64,000 nucleotides of DNA from JAWOJB01 sp046484325. Its GTDB lineage: Bacteria > Actinomycetota > Acidimicrobiia > Spongiisociales > ZC4RG35. Below are positions 56,829 to 64,000 of this stretch, one piece after another. The notes below the pieces were generated by a model that was not told the DNA's origin, searched no databases, and worked only from the letters and a program-made list of their open reading frames with translations. How positions within the stretch are numbered: the first letter of the stretch is position 1; each line of letters opens with the position of its first letter. A program made the translations under genes and the position numbers. The DNA lies in NCBI GenBank assembly GCA_046484325.1, contig JAWOJB010000025.1:1-64000 (forward strand), read 5' to 3'.

Positions 56829-58622
56829 TCACCAGCCCTCGTAGACGTCGCGACCCTCGAGCGAGACCTGACCGCAGATCCGGCACACCCGACGGGCGAT
56901 ACCGCCCGTAGCGCCTCGCAGCTCGAACTCGTGGACGTGGCCGGCCTTCCGACCGAACAGCCCGAGCCTCCCGACCTTCTTGGACTCGGCGGCATGCCGG
57001 CCCGCGCCTCCATTGGATTCGGCCGGCACCGCCGCCACCGACGGTGCCTCGACCTCCGGGGGTGCCTCCACCACCTCCACCGCGGCGGCGGGCCGGAACA
57101 TCCCCGGCGAAGGAACCGGTTCGGGCTGGGGCTCCCACAACGGCATCGGCTCGGGCTCGGCTTGGGGCTCGGCTTGCGCAACCGCAGCCTCCGCCGCTTC
57201 CGCCTCCGCCTGGGCCTCCGCAGCCGCCAATGCTTCCGCCTCCGCCCGGGCCGCCGCCTCCGCCGCTTCCGCCTCCGCCGCCGCCTGGGCCTCCGCGGCC
57301 ACCAATGCTTCCGCCGCCGCTTGGGCCTCCGCAGCCGCCAATGCTTCCGCCTCCGCCAATGCTTCCGCCGCCTCCGCCGCTTCCGCCGCCGCCTGGGCCT
57401 CCGCAGCCGCCAATGCTTCCGCCTCCGCCCGGGCCGCCGCCTCCGCCGCCGCCGCTTCCGCCTCCGCAGCCGCCAGGGCCTCCGCAGCCGCCAATGCTTC
57501 CGCCTCCGCCAATGCTTCCGCCGCCTCCGCCGCTTCCACCGCCGCCTGGGCCTCCGCAGCCGCCAATGCTTCGGCCTCCGCCCGGGCCGCCGCCTCCGCC
57601 GCCGCTTGGGCCTCCGCCTCCGCCTGAGCCGCCGCCTGGGCCTCCGCAGCCGCCAATGCTTCCGCCGCCGCTTGGGCCTCCGTAGCCGCCAATGCTTCCG
57701 CCTCCGCCTCCGCCGCTTCCGCCTCCGCCTGGGCCTCCGCAGCCGCCAATGCTTCCGCAGCCGCCTGAGCCTCCGCCTCCGCCGCCTGGGCCTCCGCCTC
57801 CGCCTGGGCCGCAGCCGCCAATGCTTCCGCCTCCGCCCGGGCCGCCGCAGCCGCCGCTTCCGCCTCCGCCGCCGCCTGAGCCTCCGCCGCTTCCGCCGCC
57901 GCCTGAACCTCCGCCGCCGCCGCCTCCGCCGCTTCCGCCGCCGCCTGAACCTCCGCCTCCGCCTGGGCCGCCGCAGCCTCCGCCTCGGCGACCGACTCGG
58001 GCACTACCGCTGCCACCTGCTCAGGATCGGCATGGGAGGCGAGATCGTCGCCCCCGACGGAAAAGGCCGGGGTGACCTCCTCGAAGACAACCGATGCCGT
58101 GGCCGACCAGGTCTCTGGCTGAGGTGGGCTGGGTGGCACGGCCTCGCTGGGCGACCAGGTAGGCACCCTCTCGGCGGATGGAGGGCTCAACTCGAGGCCC
58201 CCGCCTGGTTCGCCGGCGGCGACCGGTGCAGGGAGCGAGGGCTGGATCGGAGCCACCGGCGGAGCCGGGGCTGGCTCCGCCAGGGCCGGCGTGGGAAGCG
58301 GCTCCGCCGTCCCCGGAGCCTTACCCTTCTTCGAGAAGAACTTCCGCTTCTTGGTCAAGCGCTGGACGACCTCGTCGATGTGGGTCATGCCGCTGTAGGC
58401 GAAGCTCAGGGCATCGTCGGCGATGAAGACGATCTGCTCCTCGCCGAGCGTGAAGCGGAATTGGTTGGAGACGATGCGTTCGATCCCGATCTCGTCCAGG
58501 CGCCACATCCCGAGGTCGCCTTCGGGGCCGGAGACCCTCAGGAAGACGTCCTCGACGTGGACGACCGCGGCGACACCCTCACCGGTCTCACCGGGCAGTT
58601 TCAGACGACCTGTGAATCGCAC
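56829..58622 (-). CDS. Ala/Glu-rich repeat protein with N-terminal globular domain and C-terminal CxxC motif
   Basis: A ~597-residue protein of unknown function. Residues 1-~105 form a globular, beta-rich domain (RFTGRLKLPGETGEGVAAVV, FRFTLGEEQIVFIADDALSF), possibly PH-like, ending in a basic stretch (KKRKFFSKKG). A Pro-rich linker (~105-200) follows. Residues ~204-485 are almost only Ala, Glu, Gln and Leu in short repeats (AEALAAAEAQA types), probably one long helix or coiled coil. The C-terminus has VHEFELRGATGG and RVCRICGQVSLEG. No signal peptide or membrane segment. GTG 58622 (AGAGG 6 nt upstream) is preferred over TTG 58628. Confidence 0.7.
   Translation of the reverse strand: MRFTGRLKLPGETGEGVAAVVHVEDVFLRVSGPEGDLGMWRLDEIGIERIVSNQFRFTLGEEQIVFIADDALSFAYSGMTHIDEVVQRLTKKRKFFSKKGKAPGTAEPLPTPALAEPAPAPPVAPIQPSLPAPVAAGEPGGGLELSPPSAERVPTWSPSEAVPPSPPQPETWSATASVVFEEVTPAFSVGGDDLASHADPEQVAAVVPESVAEAEAAAAQAEAEVQAAAEAAEAAAAEVQAAAEAAEAQAAAEAEAAAAAARAEAEALAAAAQAEAEAQAAEAEAQAAAEALAAAEAQAEAEAAEAEAEALAATEAQAAAEALAAAEAQAAAQAEAEAQAAAEAAARAEAEALAAAEAQAAVEAAEAAEALAEAEALAAAEALAAAEAEAAAAEAAARAEAEALAAAEAQAAAEAAEAAEALAEAEALAAAEAQAAAEALVAAEAQAAAEAEAAEAAARAEAEALAAAEAQAEAEAAEAAVAQAEPQAEPEPMPLWEPQPEPVPSPGMFRPAAAVEVVEAPPEVEAPSVAAVPAESNGGAGRHAAESKKVGRLGLFGRKAGHVHEFELRGATGGIARRVCRICGQVSLEGRDVYEGW
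57170..58010 (-). repeat. Intragenic low-complexity tandem repeats coding for the Ala/Glu helix
   Basis: About 840 bp in which GCN and GAG/GAA/CAG codons alternate. The plus-strand string CAATGCTTC (Ala-Glu-Ala-Leu codons on minus) recurs about a dozen times at irregular multiples of short units, so the tract is imperfectly tandem and open to slippage or unequal recombination. Blocks of several dozen bases recur nearly unchanged. Confidence 0.85.
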
Positions 58623-58727
58623 CGCCAACCTCTCACGTCATGGCTCCCAGGCCGCCGGACGGGAGGACCGTCCACCCATCTGTCGCTCGATGCCCCGCGA
58701 TCAGGGTCGCAGCCCCCACCCACCCCG

Positions 58728-61589
58728 TCAAGAGGGGCCAGCCTCGCCGACGAACGATTCGACCGGCGGACACGAGCACATCAGGTGACGGTCCCCGGAG
58801 GCGCCGTCGATGCGGCTCACCGGCGGCCAGTACTTGGCGGTACGCAGCCCAGGCAAGGGAAACGCCGCCTCCGAGCGGAGGTACGGATGGGCCCATGTGT
58901 CGTCGCTGACATCCTCGGCGGTGTGAGGGGCGTTCTTGAGAGGGTTGTCCTCGGGATCCCAGTCCCCCGCCTCGACCCGGCCGATCTCGCGGCGGATCGC
59001 GATCATGGCATCGCAGAACCGGTCGAGCTCGGCGAGCGGCTCCGACTCCGTGGGTTCGATCATGAGCGTACCGGCGACCGGGAAGCTCAGGGTCGGGGCG
59101 TGGAAGCCGTAGTCGGCGAGCCGCTTGGCGACGTCCTCCGCCGTGATCCCCGTCTCCTTCGTCAATGGACGGATATCGACGATGCACTCGTGCGCCACAC
59201 GACCGTTGCGGCCCGAGTAGAGCACGGGGAAATGGGGATCGAGCCTCCGGGCGAGGTAGTTGGCGTTGAGGATCGCCACCTCGGTGGCCATGCGCAGGCC
59301 GTTGGCTCCCATCATCGCGACGTACATCCACGAAATCGGCAGGATCCCAGCCGAGCCCCAGGGCGCCATCGAGACGGGGCCGATCCCCGTCTCGGGCCCG
59401 GCCTCCGGCCGCAGTGGGTGATTGGGGAGGAAGGGGGCGAGATGGGCCTTCACTCCGATCGGACCCACGCCGGGCCCGCCGCCGCCGTGCGGGATCGTGA
59501 ACGTCTTGTGGAGATTCAGGTGACTGACGTCCGCCCCGAACCGTCCCGGCTTGGCCAGGCCCACCAGGGCGTTGAGGTTGGCCCCGTCGACGTACACCTG
59601 ACCGCCCCGATCGTGGACGATCCGGCAGATCTCCCCGATCCCCTCCTCGAAGACGCCGTGCGTCGAGGGGTAGGTCACCATCGCCGCCGCCAGGCGGTCG
59701 GCATGTTGGTCTGCCTTTTGCCGCAGGTCGGTGAGGTCGACATCACCCGACTCGTCGCATGCGACGACGACGACCTGCAAACCCGCCATGGCGGCCGACG
59801 CGGCGTTGGTGCCGTGGGCCGAGGACGGGATGAGGCAGATGTCCCGGTGGGCCTCGCCGCGGCTGCCGTGGTACGCGCGGATGGCCAGGAGACCGGACAA
59901 CTCACCCTGGGACCCGGCGTTGGGCTGGAGCGAGACGGCGTCGTAACCCGTGATCTCGGCCAGCCAGGTCTCGAGGTCGCCGATGATCCGGAGATAGCCG
60001 CCGGCCTGATCGAGCGGGGCGAACGGATGAATGTCGGAGAACTCGGGCCAGGTGATCGGCTCCATCTCGGATGTGGCGTTGAGCTTCATCGTGCACGATC
60101 CCAGGGGGATCATCGAACGATCGAGTGCCAGGTCCCGATCCGCCAGGCTCCTCAGGTAGCGAAGCATGTCATGCTCGCTCCGGTAACGGTGGAACACCGG
60201 ATGGGTCAGGAACTCGCGGGTGCGCTGCAACCCACCGGGAATCCCGGACGGCCCGGTCTCGGGGATCGATCCGGCACCGAACGCGGCAAGGACCTCTCCG
60301 ACGATCTCGTCGGTGGTGGTCTCGTCCAGCGTCACTCCCACCGTGTCATCGTCGACGAGACGCAGGTTGATCCCCCGCTCGAGGGCAGCAGCGACCACCT
60401 CGCCTGCGCCGCCCGGCACCGTGACCGTGATCGTGTCAAACCAGGTGTCGCCGACCACCGCGATGCCGCCTGCCCGCAGTCCGGCGACGAGCCGCGACGT
60501 CAGGTCGTACACGCGGGTGGCGATCCGAGTGAGCCCTTCCGGCCCGTGCCAGACGGCGTAGAGACCGGCGATGACCGCGAGCAGCACCTGGGCGGTGCAC
60601 ACGTTCGAGGTGGCCCGCTCCCGACGAATGTGCTGCTCCCGGGTCTGGATGGCCAGCCTCAGCGCAGTACGCCCCTGCGAGTCGTGGGAAACGCCGACCA
60701 GGCGTCCGGGGAGAGAGCGCACGTGCTGGGTGCGAGTGGCGAGATACCCGGCATGGGGCCCGCCGAAGCCGAGCGGGACCCCGAACCGCTGGGCGGAACC
60801 GACGACCACGTCCGCCCCCCAGGCACCGGGTGGCTCGAGCAGCACGAGGGCGAGCAGATCGGCGGCCACGACGACCATCGTCCCCGCCTCCCGACTGCGA
60901 GCGGCTGCCGCTCGGAGATCGCGGACCCGGCCCGACGAGCCGGGATACTGGACGAGCAATCCGAAGGCGTCGGCGGGGTCGACCGTCGCGGCATCCACCA
61001 CGGCTACCTCGATGTCGACGGGCGCCGCCCTCGACTCGAGGATGGCGATCGTGTGCGGGTGGCAGTCGACATCGACGTAGAAGCGCCGGGTCTCCTTACG
61101 AGAGATCCGCCGGACCATGGCCATCGCCTCGGCGGCGGCGGTGCCCTCGTCGAGCAGCGACGCGTTGGCGAGATCGAGGCCGGCGAGATCGGCCACCATC
61201 GTCTGATAGTTGAGGAGCGCCTCGAGACGTCCCTGGGAGATCTCCGGTTGGTAGGGCGTGTAGGCGGTGTACCAGGCGGGGTCCTCGAGCACGTTTCGCT
61301 TCACCACGGGAGGGGTGATCGTGCCGTGGTACCCGAGGCCGATGAGCGAGGTGAGCACCCGGTTCTTCGACGCGATCTGGGCGAGCACGGCGAGTGCATC
61401 CCGTTCGGTCATGGCCGGCGGCAGCTGGAGACGGTCGTCGCGAATTCCCGGCGGGACCGTCGACGAAATGAGCTCGTCGAGCGAGCCGGCACCGACCTCG
61501 GCCAGCATCTTGCCGAGGTCGGCAGGGCGGGGGCCGAGGTGACGGTGGGCGAAGGCATCCAGGTCTTCGTGGGGACTGGGCTCGGTCAT
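58728..61589 (-). CDS. gcvP: Glycine dehydrogenase (decarboxylating), P-protein, full length
   Basis: A 953-residue homodimer-type P-protein of the glycine cleavage system. It takes CO2 from glycine and loads the aminomethyl group on the H-protein lipoyl arm. Seen: FAHRHLGPRPADLGKML, LIGLGYHGTITPPVVKRNVL, the N-half GFGGPHAGYLATR, the C-half IPLGSCTMKLNA and SSAHGTNAASAAMAG, and the PLP lysine in LNLHKTFTIPHGGGGPGVG. The ATG at 61589 has GGAG 6 nt upstream. It is the only gcv gene here and is preceded by a tandem glycine riboswitch. Confidence 0.97.
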   Translation of the reverse strand: MTEPSPHEDLDAFAHRHLGPRPADLGKMLAEVGAGSLDELISSTVPPGIRDDRLQLPPAMTERDALAVLAQIASKNRVLTSLIGLGYHGTITPPVVKRNVLEDPAWYTAYTPYQPEISQGRLEALLNYQTMVADLAGLDLANASLLDEGTAAAEAMAMVRRISRKETRRFYVDVDCHPHTIAILESRAAPVDIEVAVVDAATVDPADAFGLLVQYPGSSGRVRDLRAAAARSREAGTMVVVAADLLALVLLEPPGAWGADVVVGSAQRFGVPLGFGGPHAGYLATRTQHVRSLPGRLVGVSHDSQGRTALRLAIQTREQHIRRERATSNVCTAQVLLAVIAGLYAVWHGPEGLTRIATRVYDLTSRLVAGLRAGGIAVVGDTWFDTITVTVPGGAGEVVAAALERGINLRLVDDDTVGVTLDETTTDEIVGEVLAAFGAGSIPETGPSGIPGGLQRTREFLTHPVFHRYRSEHDMLRYLRSLADRDLALDRSMIPLGSCTMKLNATSEMEPITWPEFSDIHPFAPLDQAGGYLRIIGDLETWLAEITGYDAVSLQPNAGSQGELSGLLAIRAYHGSRGEAHRDICLIPSSAHGTNAASAAMAGLQVVVVACDESGDVDLTDLRQKADQHADRLAAAMVTYPSTHGVFEEGIGEICRIVHDRGGQVYVDGANLNALVGLAKPGRFGADVSHLNLHKTFTIPHGGGGPGVGPIGVKAHLAPFLPNHPLRPEAGPETGIGPVSMAPWGSAGILPISWMYVAMMGANGLRMATEVAILNANYLARRLDPHFPVLYSGRNGRVAHECIVDIRPLTKETGITAEDVAKRLADYGFHAPTLSFPVAGTLMIEPTESEPLAELDRFCDAMIAIRREIGRVEAGDWDPEDNPLKNAPHTAEDVSDDTWAHPYLRSEAAFPLPGLRTAKYWPPVSRIDGASGDRHLMCSCPPVESFVGEAGPS

Positions 61590-61629
61590 CGGCGACTCCA
61601 CGTTCCTCGGCGTCTCGTCCCCCGACGCT

Positions 61630-61795
61630 GTCCGGATGCCTGAGAGGTTCGCCCCGGCCGGGCTTGCTCCTTCGGCGGCGGCGCACCGCCTCTCCAGCGT
61701 GGCCTCGCCCGAGCGGTCCGTGTGCCTGAGAGATTCCGGGGAGTTGCCCCTTCGGCGCCTCTCGCTGGGAGAGGGCTCTCCCGTTCGGGTTCGCC
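61630..61795 (-). promoter_or_regulatory. Tandem glycine riboswitch in the gcvP leader
   Basis: On the minus strand two glycine aptamers follow each other. The first (about 61790 to 61721) has GGGAGAG, the core GCCGAAGGGGCAA and closing CTCTCAGGCAC. The second (about 61710 to 61634) has TGGAGAGGC, core GCCGAAGGAGCAA and closing CCTCTCAGGCA. A short linker separates them, and about 45 nt separate the second aptamer from the gcvP ATG. Glycine binding normally turns on gcv expression, so P-protein should be made when glycine is abundant. Whether control is on transcription or translation is not clear. Confidence 0.93.
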
Positions 61796-61858
61796 GGCCG
61801 ACCGCGATGGTACCGGGCCTCCGGCCGAACCGGTACCGGCCGACCGGCCCCCCATCGC

Positions 61859-61864
61859 TACCCT
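61859..61864 (+). promoter_or_regulatory. -10 box of the DUF368 gene (leaderless)
   Basis: TACCCT, 6 nt before the GTG at 61871. It is divergent from the riboswitch-bearing gcvP leader. Confidence 0.45.
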
Positions 61865-61870
61865 TCGGCC

Positions 61871-62758
61871 GTGCTCCGCGAGATCCCCTGGACGTTCCTG
61901 CGCGGCTTCTGCATGGGTGCGGCCGATGTCGTGCCGGGCGTGTCGGGGGGCACGATCGCCCTGTTGCTCGGGATCTATGGTCGGCTGGTCGCTTCGGTTC
62001 GGGCGGGGAGCTCGGCACTCGGCCACCTCACACGACTGGGGGGGACCGACACCCGTGCCTGGCTCCGGCGGGTCGAGTGGCTTTTCGTTCTCCCTCTGGC
62101 CTTCGGGATCGTCACCGCCATCTTCGTGCTCGCGGGCGTGATCGAGGGTCTTCTCCATCGGCGACCGGTCGAGATGGCCGCTGTGTTCTCCGGGCTCGTG
62201 GCCGCCTCGGTGGTGGTGGCGTGGGGCATGGTCCGGTCCCGCGACACCCGCCGGGTCGTCATCATGGTGCTGACGGCCGGCGCCACCTTCGTCGTGCTGG
62301 GCCTCGGGGGGGAGGAGTCGGCCGCAGTGGCCGATCCCAACCTCTGGTTCCTCTACGCCTCGGGCGCGCTGGCGGCCTGCGCCATGATCCTCCCGGGGAT
62401 CAGCGGCTCGTTCGTACTCGTGCTCCTCGGTGTCTACGCTCCGGTGCTGGCCGCCGTGGACGACCGTGACTTGGTGGTCGTCGGGGTGGTGGCCGCCGGC
62501 GCCATCACGGGTCTGGCCCTCTTCTCCCAGGTGCTCGACCGGGCGCTCCACCGCCACCACGACTCGATGGTGGCGGCCCTCACCGGGCTGATGCTCGGTT
62601 CGTTCCGAGTCCTGTGGCCGTGGCCCGATGGGCTCGAGTCGACGGCACTGGGAGCCCCCGACGAGGTCGTCGGACTCTCGCTGGTGCTGGGCGCCGTGGC
62701 CTTCGCCTTGGTGCTGGTTCTGGCCCGGGTCTCCCGGCAGACCGAGGCCGGCACCTGA
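61871..62758 (+). CDS. DUF368 membrane protein (PopT-like undecaprenyl-phosphate translocase family)
   Basis: A 295-residue polytopic membrane protein. The hallmark GAADVVPGVSGGTIALLLG occurs near residue 17, and a related half-repeat ACAMILPGISGSFVLVLLG about 165 residues later, so the protein is an internal two-fold repeat with about 8-9 helices. DUF368 proteins have been shown in other bacteria to recycle the C55-phosphate lipid carrier across the membrane for peptidoglycan synthesis. With murI, manC and the L,D-transpeptidases it adds to the envelope genes in the window. Confidence 0.9.
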   Translation: MLREIPWTFLRGFCMGAADVVPGVSGGTIALLLGIYGRLVASVRAGSSALGHLTRLGGTDTRAWLRRVEWLFVLPLAFGIVTAIFVLAGVIEGLLHRRPVEMAAVFSGLVAASVVVAWGMVRSRDTRRVVIMVLTAGATFVVLGLGGEESAAVADPNLWFLYASGALAACAMILPGISGSFVLVLLGVYAPVLAAVDDRDLVVVGVVAAGAITGLALFSQVLDRALHRHHDSMVAALTGLMLGSFRVLWPWPDGLESTALGAPDEVVGLSLVLGAVAFALVLVLARVSRQTEAGT

Positions 62759-62799
62759 CCGGACCGTCCGGCCCGTTCACGATTCGGTAACCTGGGATA

Positions 62800-62950
62800 C
62801 AGGCCGGGGGCCCCCACTCCCGGCGCTACCACCCGTCGGTGGGGTTGGGCGGGCGGCCCCTGGTGGCCCGCACACAACGTCCCGACCGACTTGCTCTCCG
62901 CTCGGAGAGCCGGCGGGGCTCCGGTTCCCCCCTTACCGGAGCCCCGCCGT
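62800..62950 (+). ncRNA. Candidate structured RNA with C-rich hairpin loops
   Basis: Five hairpins in about 150 nt. (1) GCCGGG 62803-62808 with CCCGGC 62819-62824, loop GGCCCCCACT. (2) CCACC 62829-62833 with GGTGG 62838-62842. (3) GCGGGC 62849-62854 with GCCCGC 62866-62871, loop GGCCCCTGGTG, extended by GTTG/CAAC outside. (4) CTCTCC/GGAGAG 62894-62909. (5) a perfect 15-bp stem 62911-62925/62935-62949 with loop TCCCCCCTT. No open reading frame of note occurs. The C-rich loops recall the actinobacterial 6C RNA motif, but that match is not verified. Plus orientation is chosen because the C-runs lie in loops on that strand. The stretch could in part be a shared terminator. Confidence 0.5.
62911..62949. 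terminator. Perfect 15-bp hairpin between convergent DUF368 and ychF genes
   Basis: CGGCGGGGCTCCGGT pairs exactly with ACCGGAGCCCCGCCG around a 9-nt loop. It ends 10 bp before the ychF stop and could end transcription from either side, although no T-run follows on the plus strand. Confidence 0.55.
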
Positions 62951-62959
62951 CGCGCCTGG

Positions 62960-64000
62960 TCACACCGAGAAGCGGACAACGATGACGTCGCCGTCCCTGA
63001 CCTCGTAGTCCCGGCCCTCGACCCGGATCCGGTTGGCCTTCTTGGCCGCGTCCCAGCCGCCGGCGGCCAGCACCTCGTCCATGGGCGCCACCTCGGCCCG
63101 GATGAAGCCGCGCTCGAGGTCGCTGTGGACCTTGCCCGCCGCCTCGGGGGCGAGGGCACCCCGGCGCACGGTCCAGGCGTGGGCCTCCTTCGGCCCGATC
63201 GTGTAGAAGGACACGAGGCCGAGCGCGCCATGGGCCGCCCGTACGATCGTGGCGAGCGCCCCTTCTCCCAGTCCCAGCTCTGCGAACAGCTCTGCCCGGT
63301 CGGATGGATCGAGGCGGGCTCCCTCCTCCTCGATCCGGGCCGATATGGCGACCACCGTGTCCCCGGCGGGAGTCACCGCCCGCACCGCCTCGGCCATCTC
63401 CCCCGGATCCGCCTCGTCCTCACCGACGTTCACCACCCAGATCGAGGGTTTCAGGGTGAGGGGCGCCAGATCGCGAAAGGCGGCCCTCGCCTCCTCCGAC
63501 CAGTCCCTGGCGCGGAGATGGGTGCCGCCGGCGAGGAGCTCGCTTGCCTCGGCGATCGCCGCAGCGGAGGGCCGCCTGGCAGGATCGACCGTCGCCTCCT
63601 TGGCGACCTTGTCCCGGCGGCGCTCGAACACGTCGGCATCGGCGATCGCGAGCTCGAGCGCGAGCTCCTCGGCCTGAGCCACCGGGTCGGTGCCCGATTC
63701 CTCGTCCGGCACGGCCGCATCCTCGAAGGCCCGCAGCACGACCACCAGCGCGTCCATCTCCCTCAGGCGACCGAGGAACTGCCCGGCGAGGCCGCCCCCA
63801 TGGCCCGGCTTGGCGAGGGCCGGCAGGTCGAGCAGGTCGAGGGTCGCAGGCACGATCTTGGCGGACCGCTCGACGGCGGCCGCGGCGTCGAGGGCGGCGT
63901 CGGGCACCCTGGCCACCCCGAGGTTCGGCTCCCGGGTCGAGTAGGGATGGGGTGCCGTGACGGCGTCGAGACCCGTCAGCGCGTTGAACAGTGCGGTCTT
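62960..64000 (-). CDS. ychF: YchF/OLA1-type GTPase/ATPase, 5' end cut by window edge
   Basis: At least 347 residues. The frame is open to the right edge, where KTALFNALTG is the end of the P-loop, so only about ten to fifteen N-terminal residues are missing. Then PHPYSTREPNLGVARVPD, the switch-region DLLDLPALAKPGHGGGLAGQ, a coiled-coil region, the NVGED nucleotide-binding motif variant (SIWVVNVGEDEAD), and the C-terminal TGS-like domain SFYTIGPKEAHAWTVRRGA with AGGWDAAKKANRIRVEGRDY. YchF binds ribosomes and ATP and acts in stress and translation control. PHPYSTREP replaces the usual PFCTIEP switch. Confidence 0.93.
   Translation of the reverse strand, partial: KTALFNALTGLDAVTAPHPYSTREPNLGVARVPDAALDAAAAVERSAKIVPATLDLLDLPALAKPGHGGGLAGQFLGRLREMDALVVVLRAFEDAAVPDEESGTDPVAQAEELALELAIADADVFERRRDKVAKEATVDPARRPSAAAIAEASELLAGGTHLRARDWSEEARAAFRDLAPLTLKPSIWVVNVGEDEADPGEMAEAVRAVTPAGDTVVAISARIEEEGARLDPSDRAELFAELGLGEGALATIVRAAHGALGLVSFYTIGPKEAHAWTVRRGALAPEAAGKVHSDLERGFIRAEVAPMDEVLAAGGWDAAKKANRIRVEGRDYEVRDGDVIVVRFSV

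Noticed and set aside
57170..58010. CRISPR-like or satellite repeat array
   Set aside because: Units are short, irregular and lack unique spacers; the tract codes in one frame for an Ala/Glu helix.
56754..61643. A 1629-codon plus-strand open frame across the repeat protein and gcvP
   Set aside because: It is antisense to two well-supported genes; Arg/Gly/Leu-rich composition comes from reading GC-rich codons backwards, and no domain is recognisable.
62776..62801. A sigma-70-like promoter (TTCACG ... GATACA) for the candidate RNA
   Set aside because: The spacer is only 14 nt and the boxes are weak matches, so I do not list it as a promoter.
1..64000. A defence system, prophage or transposon somewhere in the window
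   Set aside because: RtcB/archease, the AAA protein and the repeat protein were considered, but no nuclease, toxin, reverse transcriptase, transposase, capsid or integrase motif was found near them.

Overview
The window reads as chromosomal DNA from a very GC-rich actinomycete-type bacterium (Actinomycetota, possibly Acidimicrobiia or a related lineage; this is inferred from gene content and base composition, with no rRNA to confirm it). Supporting signs are a mycothiol-type maleylpyruvate isomerase-family protein, a deazaflavin (F420)-type nitroreductase, a TetR-controlled paa operon, many leaderless genes and dense ATGA/GTGA gene overlaps. I see no phage, plasmid, insertion sequence, CRISPR array, tRNA or rRNA. 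Both window edges cut genes: an AAA/TPR regulator on the left and the ychF GTPase on the right.

Layout. 0-11 kb: AAA regulator, nfuA, an ATP-grasp ligase and MFS transporter pair, a fragment of a phosphofructokinase gene, a beta-propeller lipoprotein and S9 peptidase pair, thiamine pyrophosphokinase, a D-2-hydroxyacid dehydrogenase and a lipoprotein L,D-transpeptidase. 11-19.3 kb: a minus-strand acyl-CoA block (two acyl-CoA dehydrogenases, a diiron acyl-ACP desaturase-like protein, a MaoC hydratase overlapping an MFE-2-type dehydrogenase, a long-chain acyl-CoA synthetase and a class III CoA-transferase). 19.3-25 kb: malQ, a rhodanese and sufE pair, small membrane proteins, an SDR, murI and a HTH protein. 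25-29.3 kb: menaquinone genes (isochorismate synthase on plus; cytochrome c, menC and menD on minus). 29.3-37.7 kb: manC, a second L,D-transpeptidase, an SDR, surE, trpB2, a hotdog thioesterase and a two-module flavoprotein.

37.8-48.9 kb: an arginine deiminase gene broken by a deletion and several small indels, next to an intact catabolic ornithine carbamoyltransferase; two membrane proteins; then phenylacetate catabolism. paaK lies on plus, and paaA-B-C-D-E plus a tetR gene lie on minus behind one leaderless promoter carrying a palindromic operator. A heptanucleotide tandem array sits between paaB and paaC. A cyclic 2,3-diphosphoglycerate synthetase-like GTPase follows. 48.9-58.7 kb: rtcB and archease, a metallo-hydrolase, a DNA glycosylase, a GH1 glucosidase with an ABC-2 exporter, a carbonic-anhydrase-like hexapeptide protein and a long Ala/Glu-rich repeat protein. 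58.7-64 kb: gcvP under a tandem glycine riboswitch, a DUF368 lipid-carrier transporter, a compact multi-hairpin candidate RNA, and ychF.

Translation signals are distinctive. At least fifteen genes have a TANNNT -10 box only 6-8 nt before the start codon, which implies leaderless mRNAs. Applying that spacing, or a perfect Shine-Dalgarno, to three genes whose ATG/GTG starts look wrong points to CTG as the initiation codon in all three. The observations I rate most worth following are the C-rich-loop hairpin RNA at 62.8-62.95 kb, the CTG starts, the in-frame heptamer array at paaC, the decayed arcA beside a live arcB, and the disulfide-reductase-like/ferredoxin-reductase fusion.
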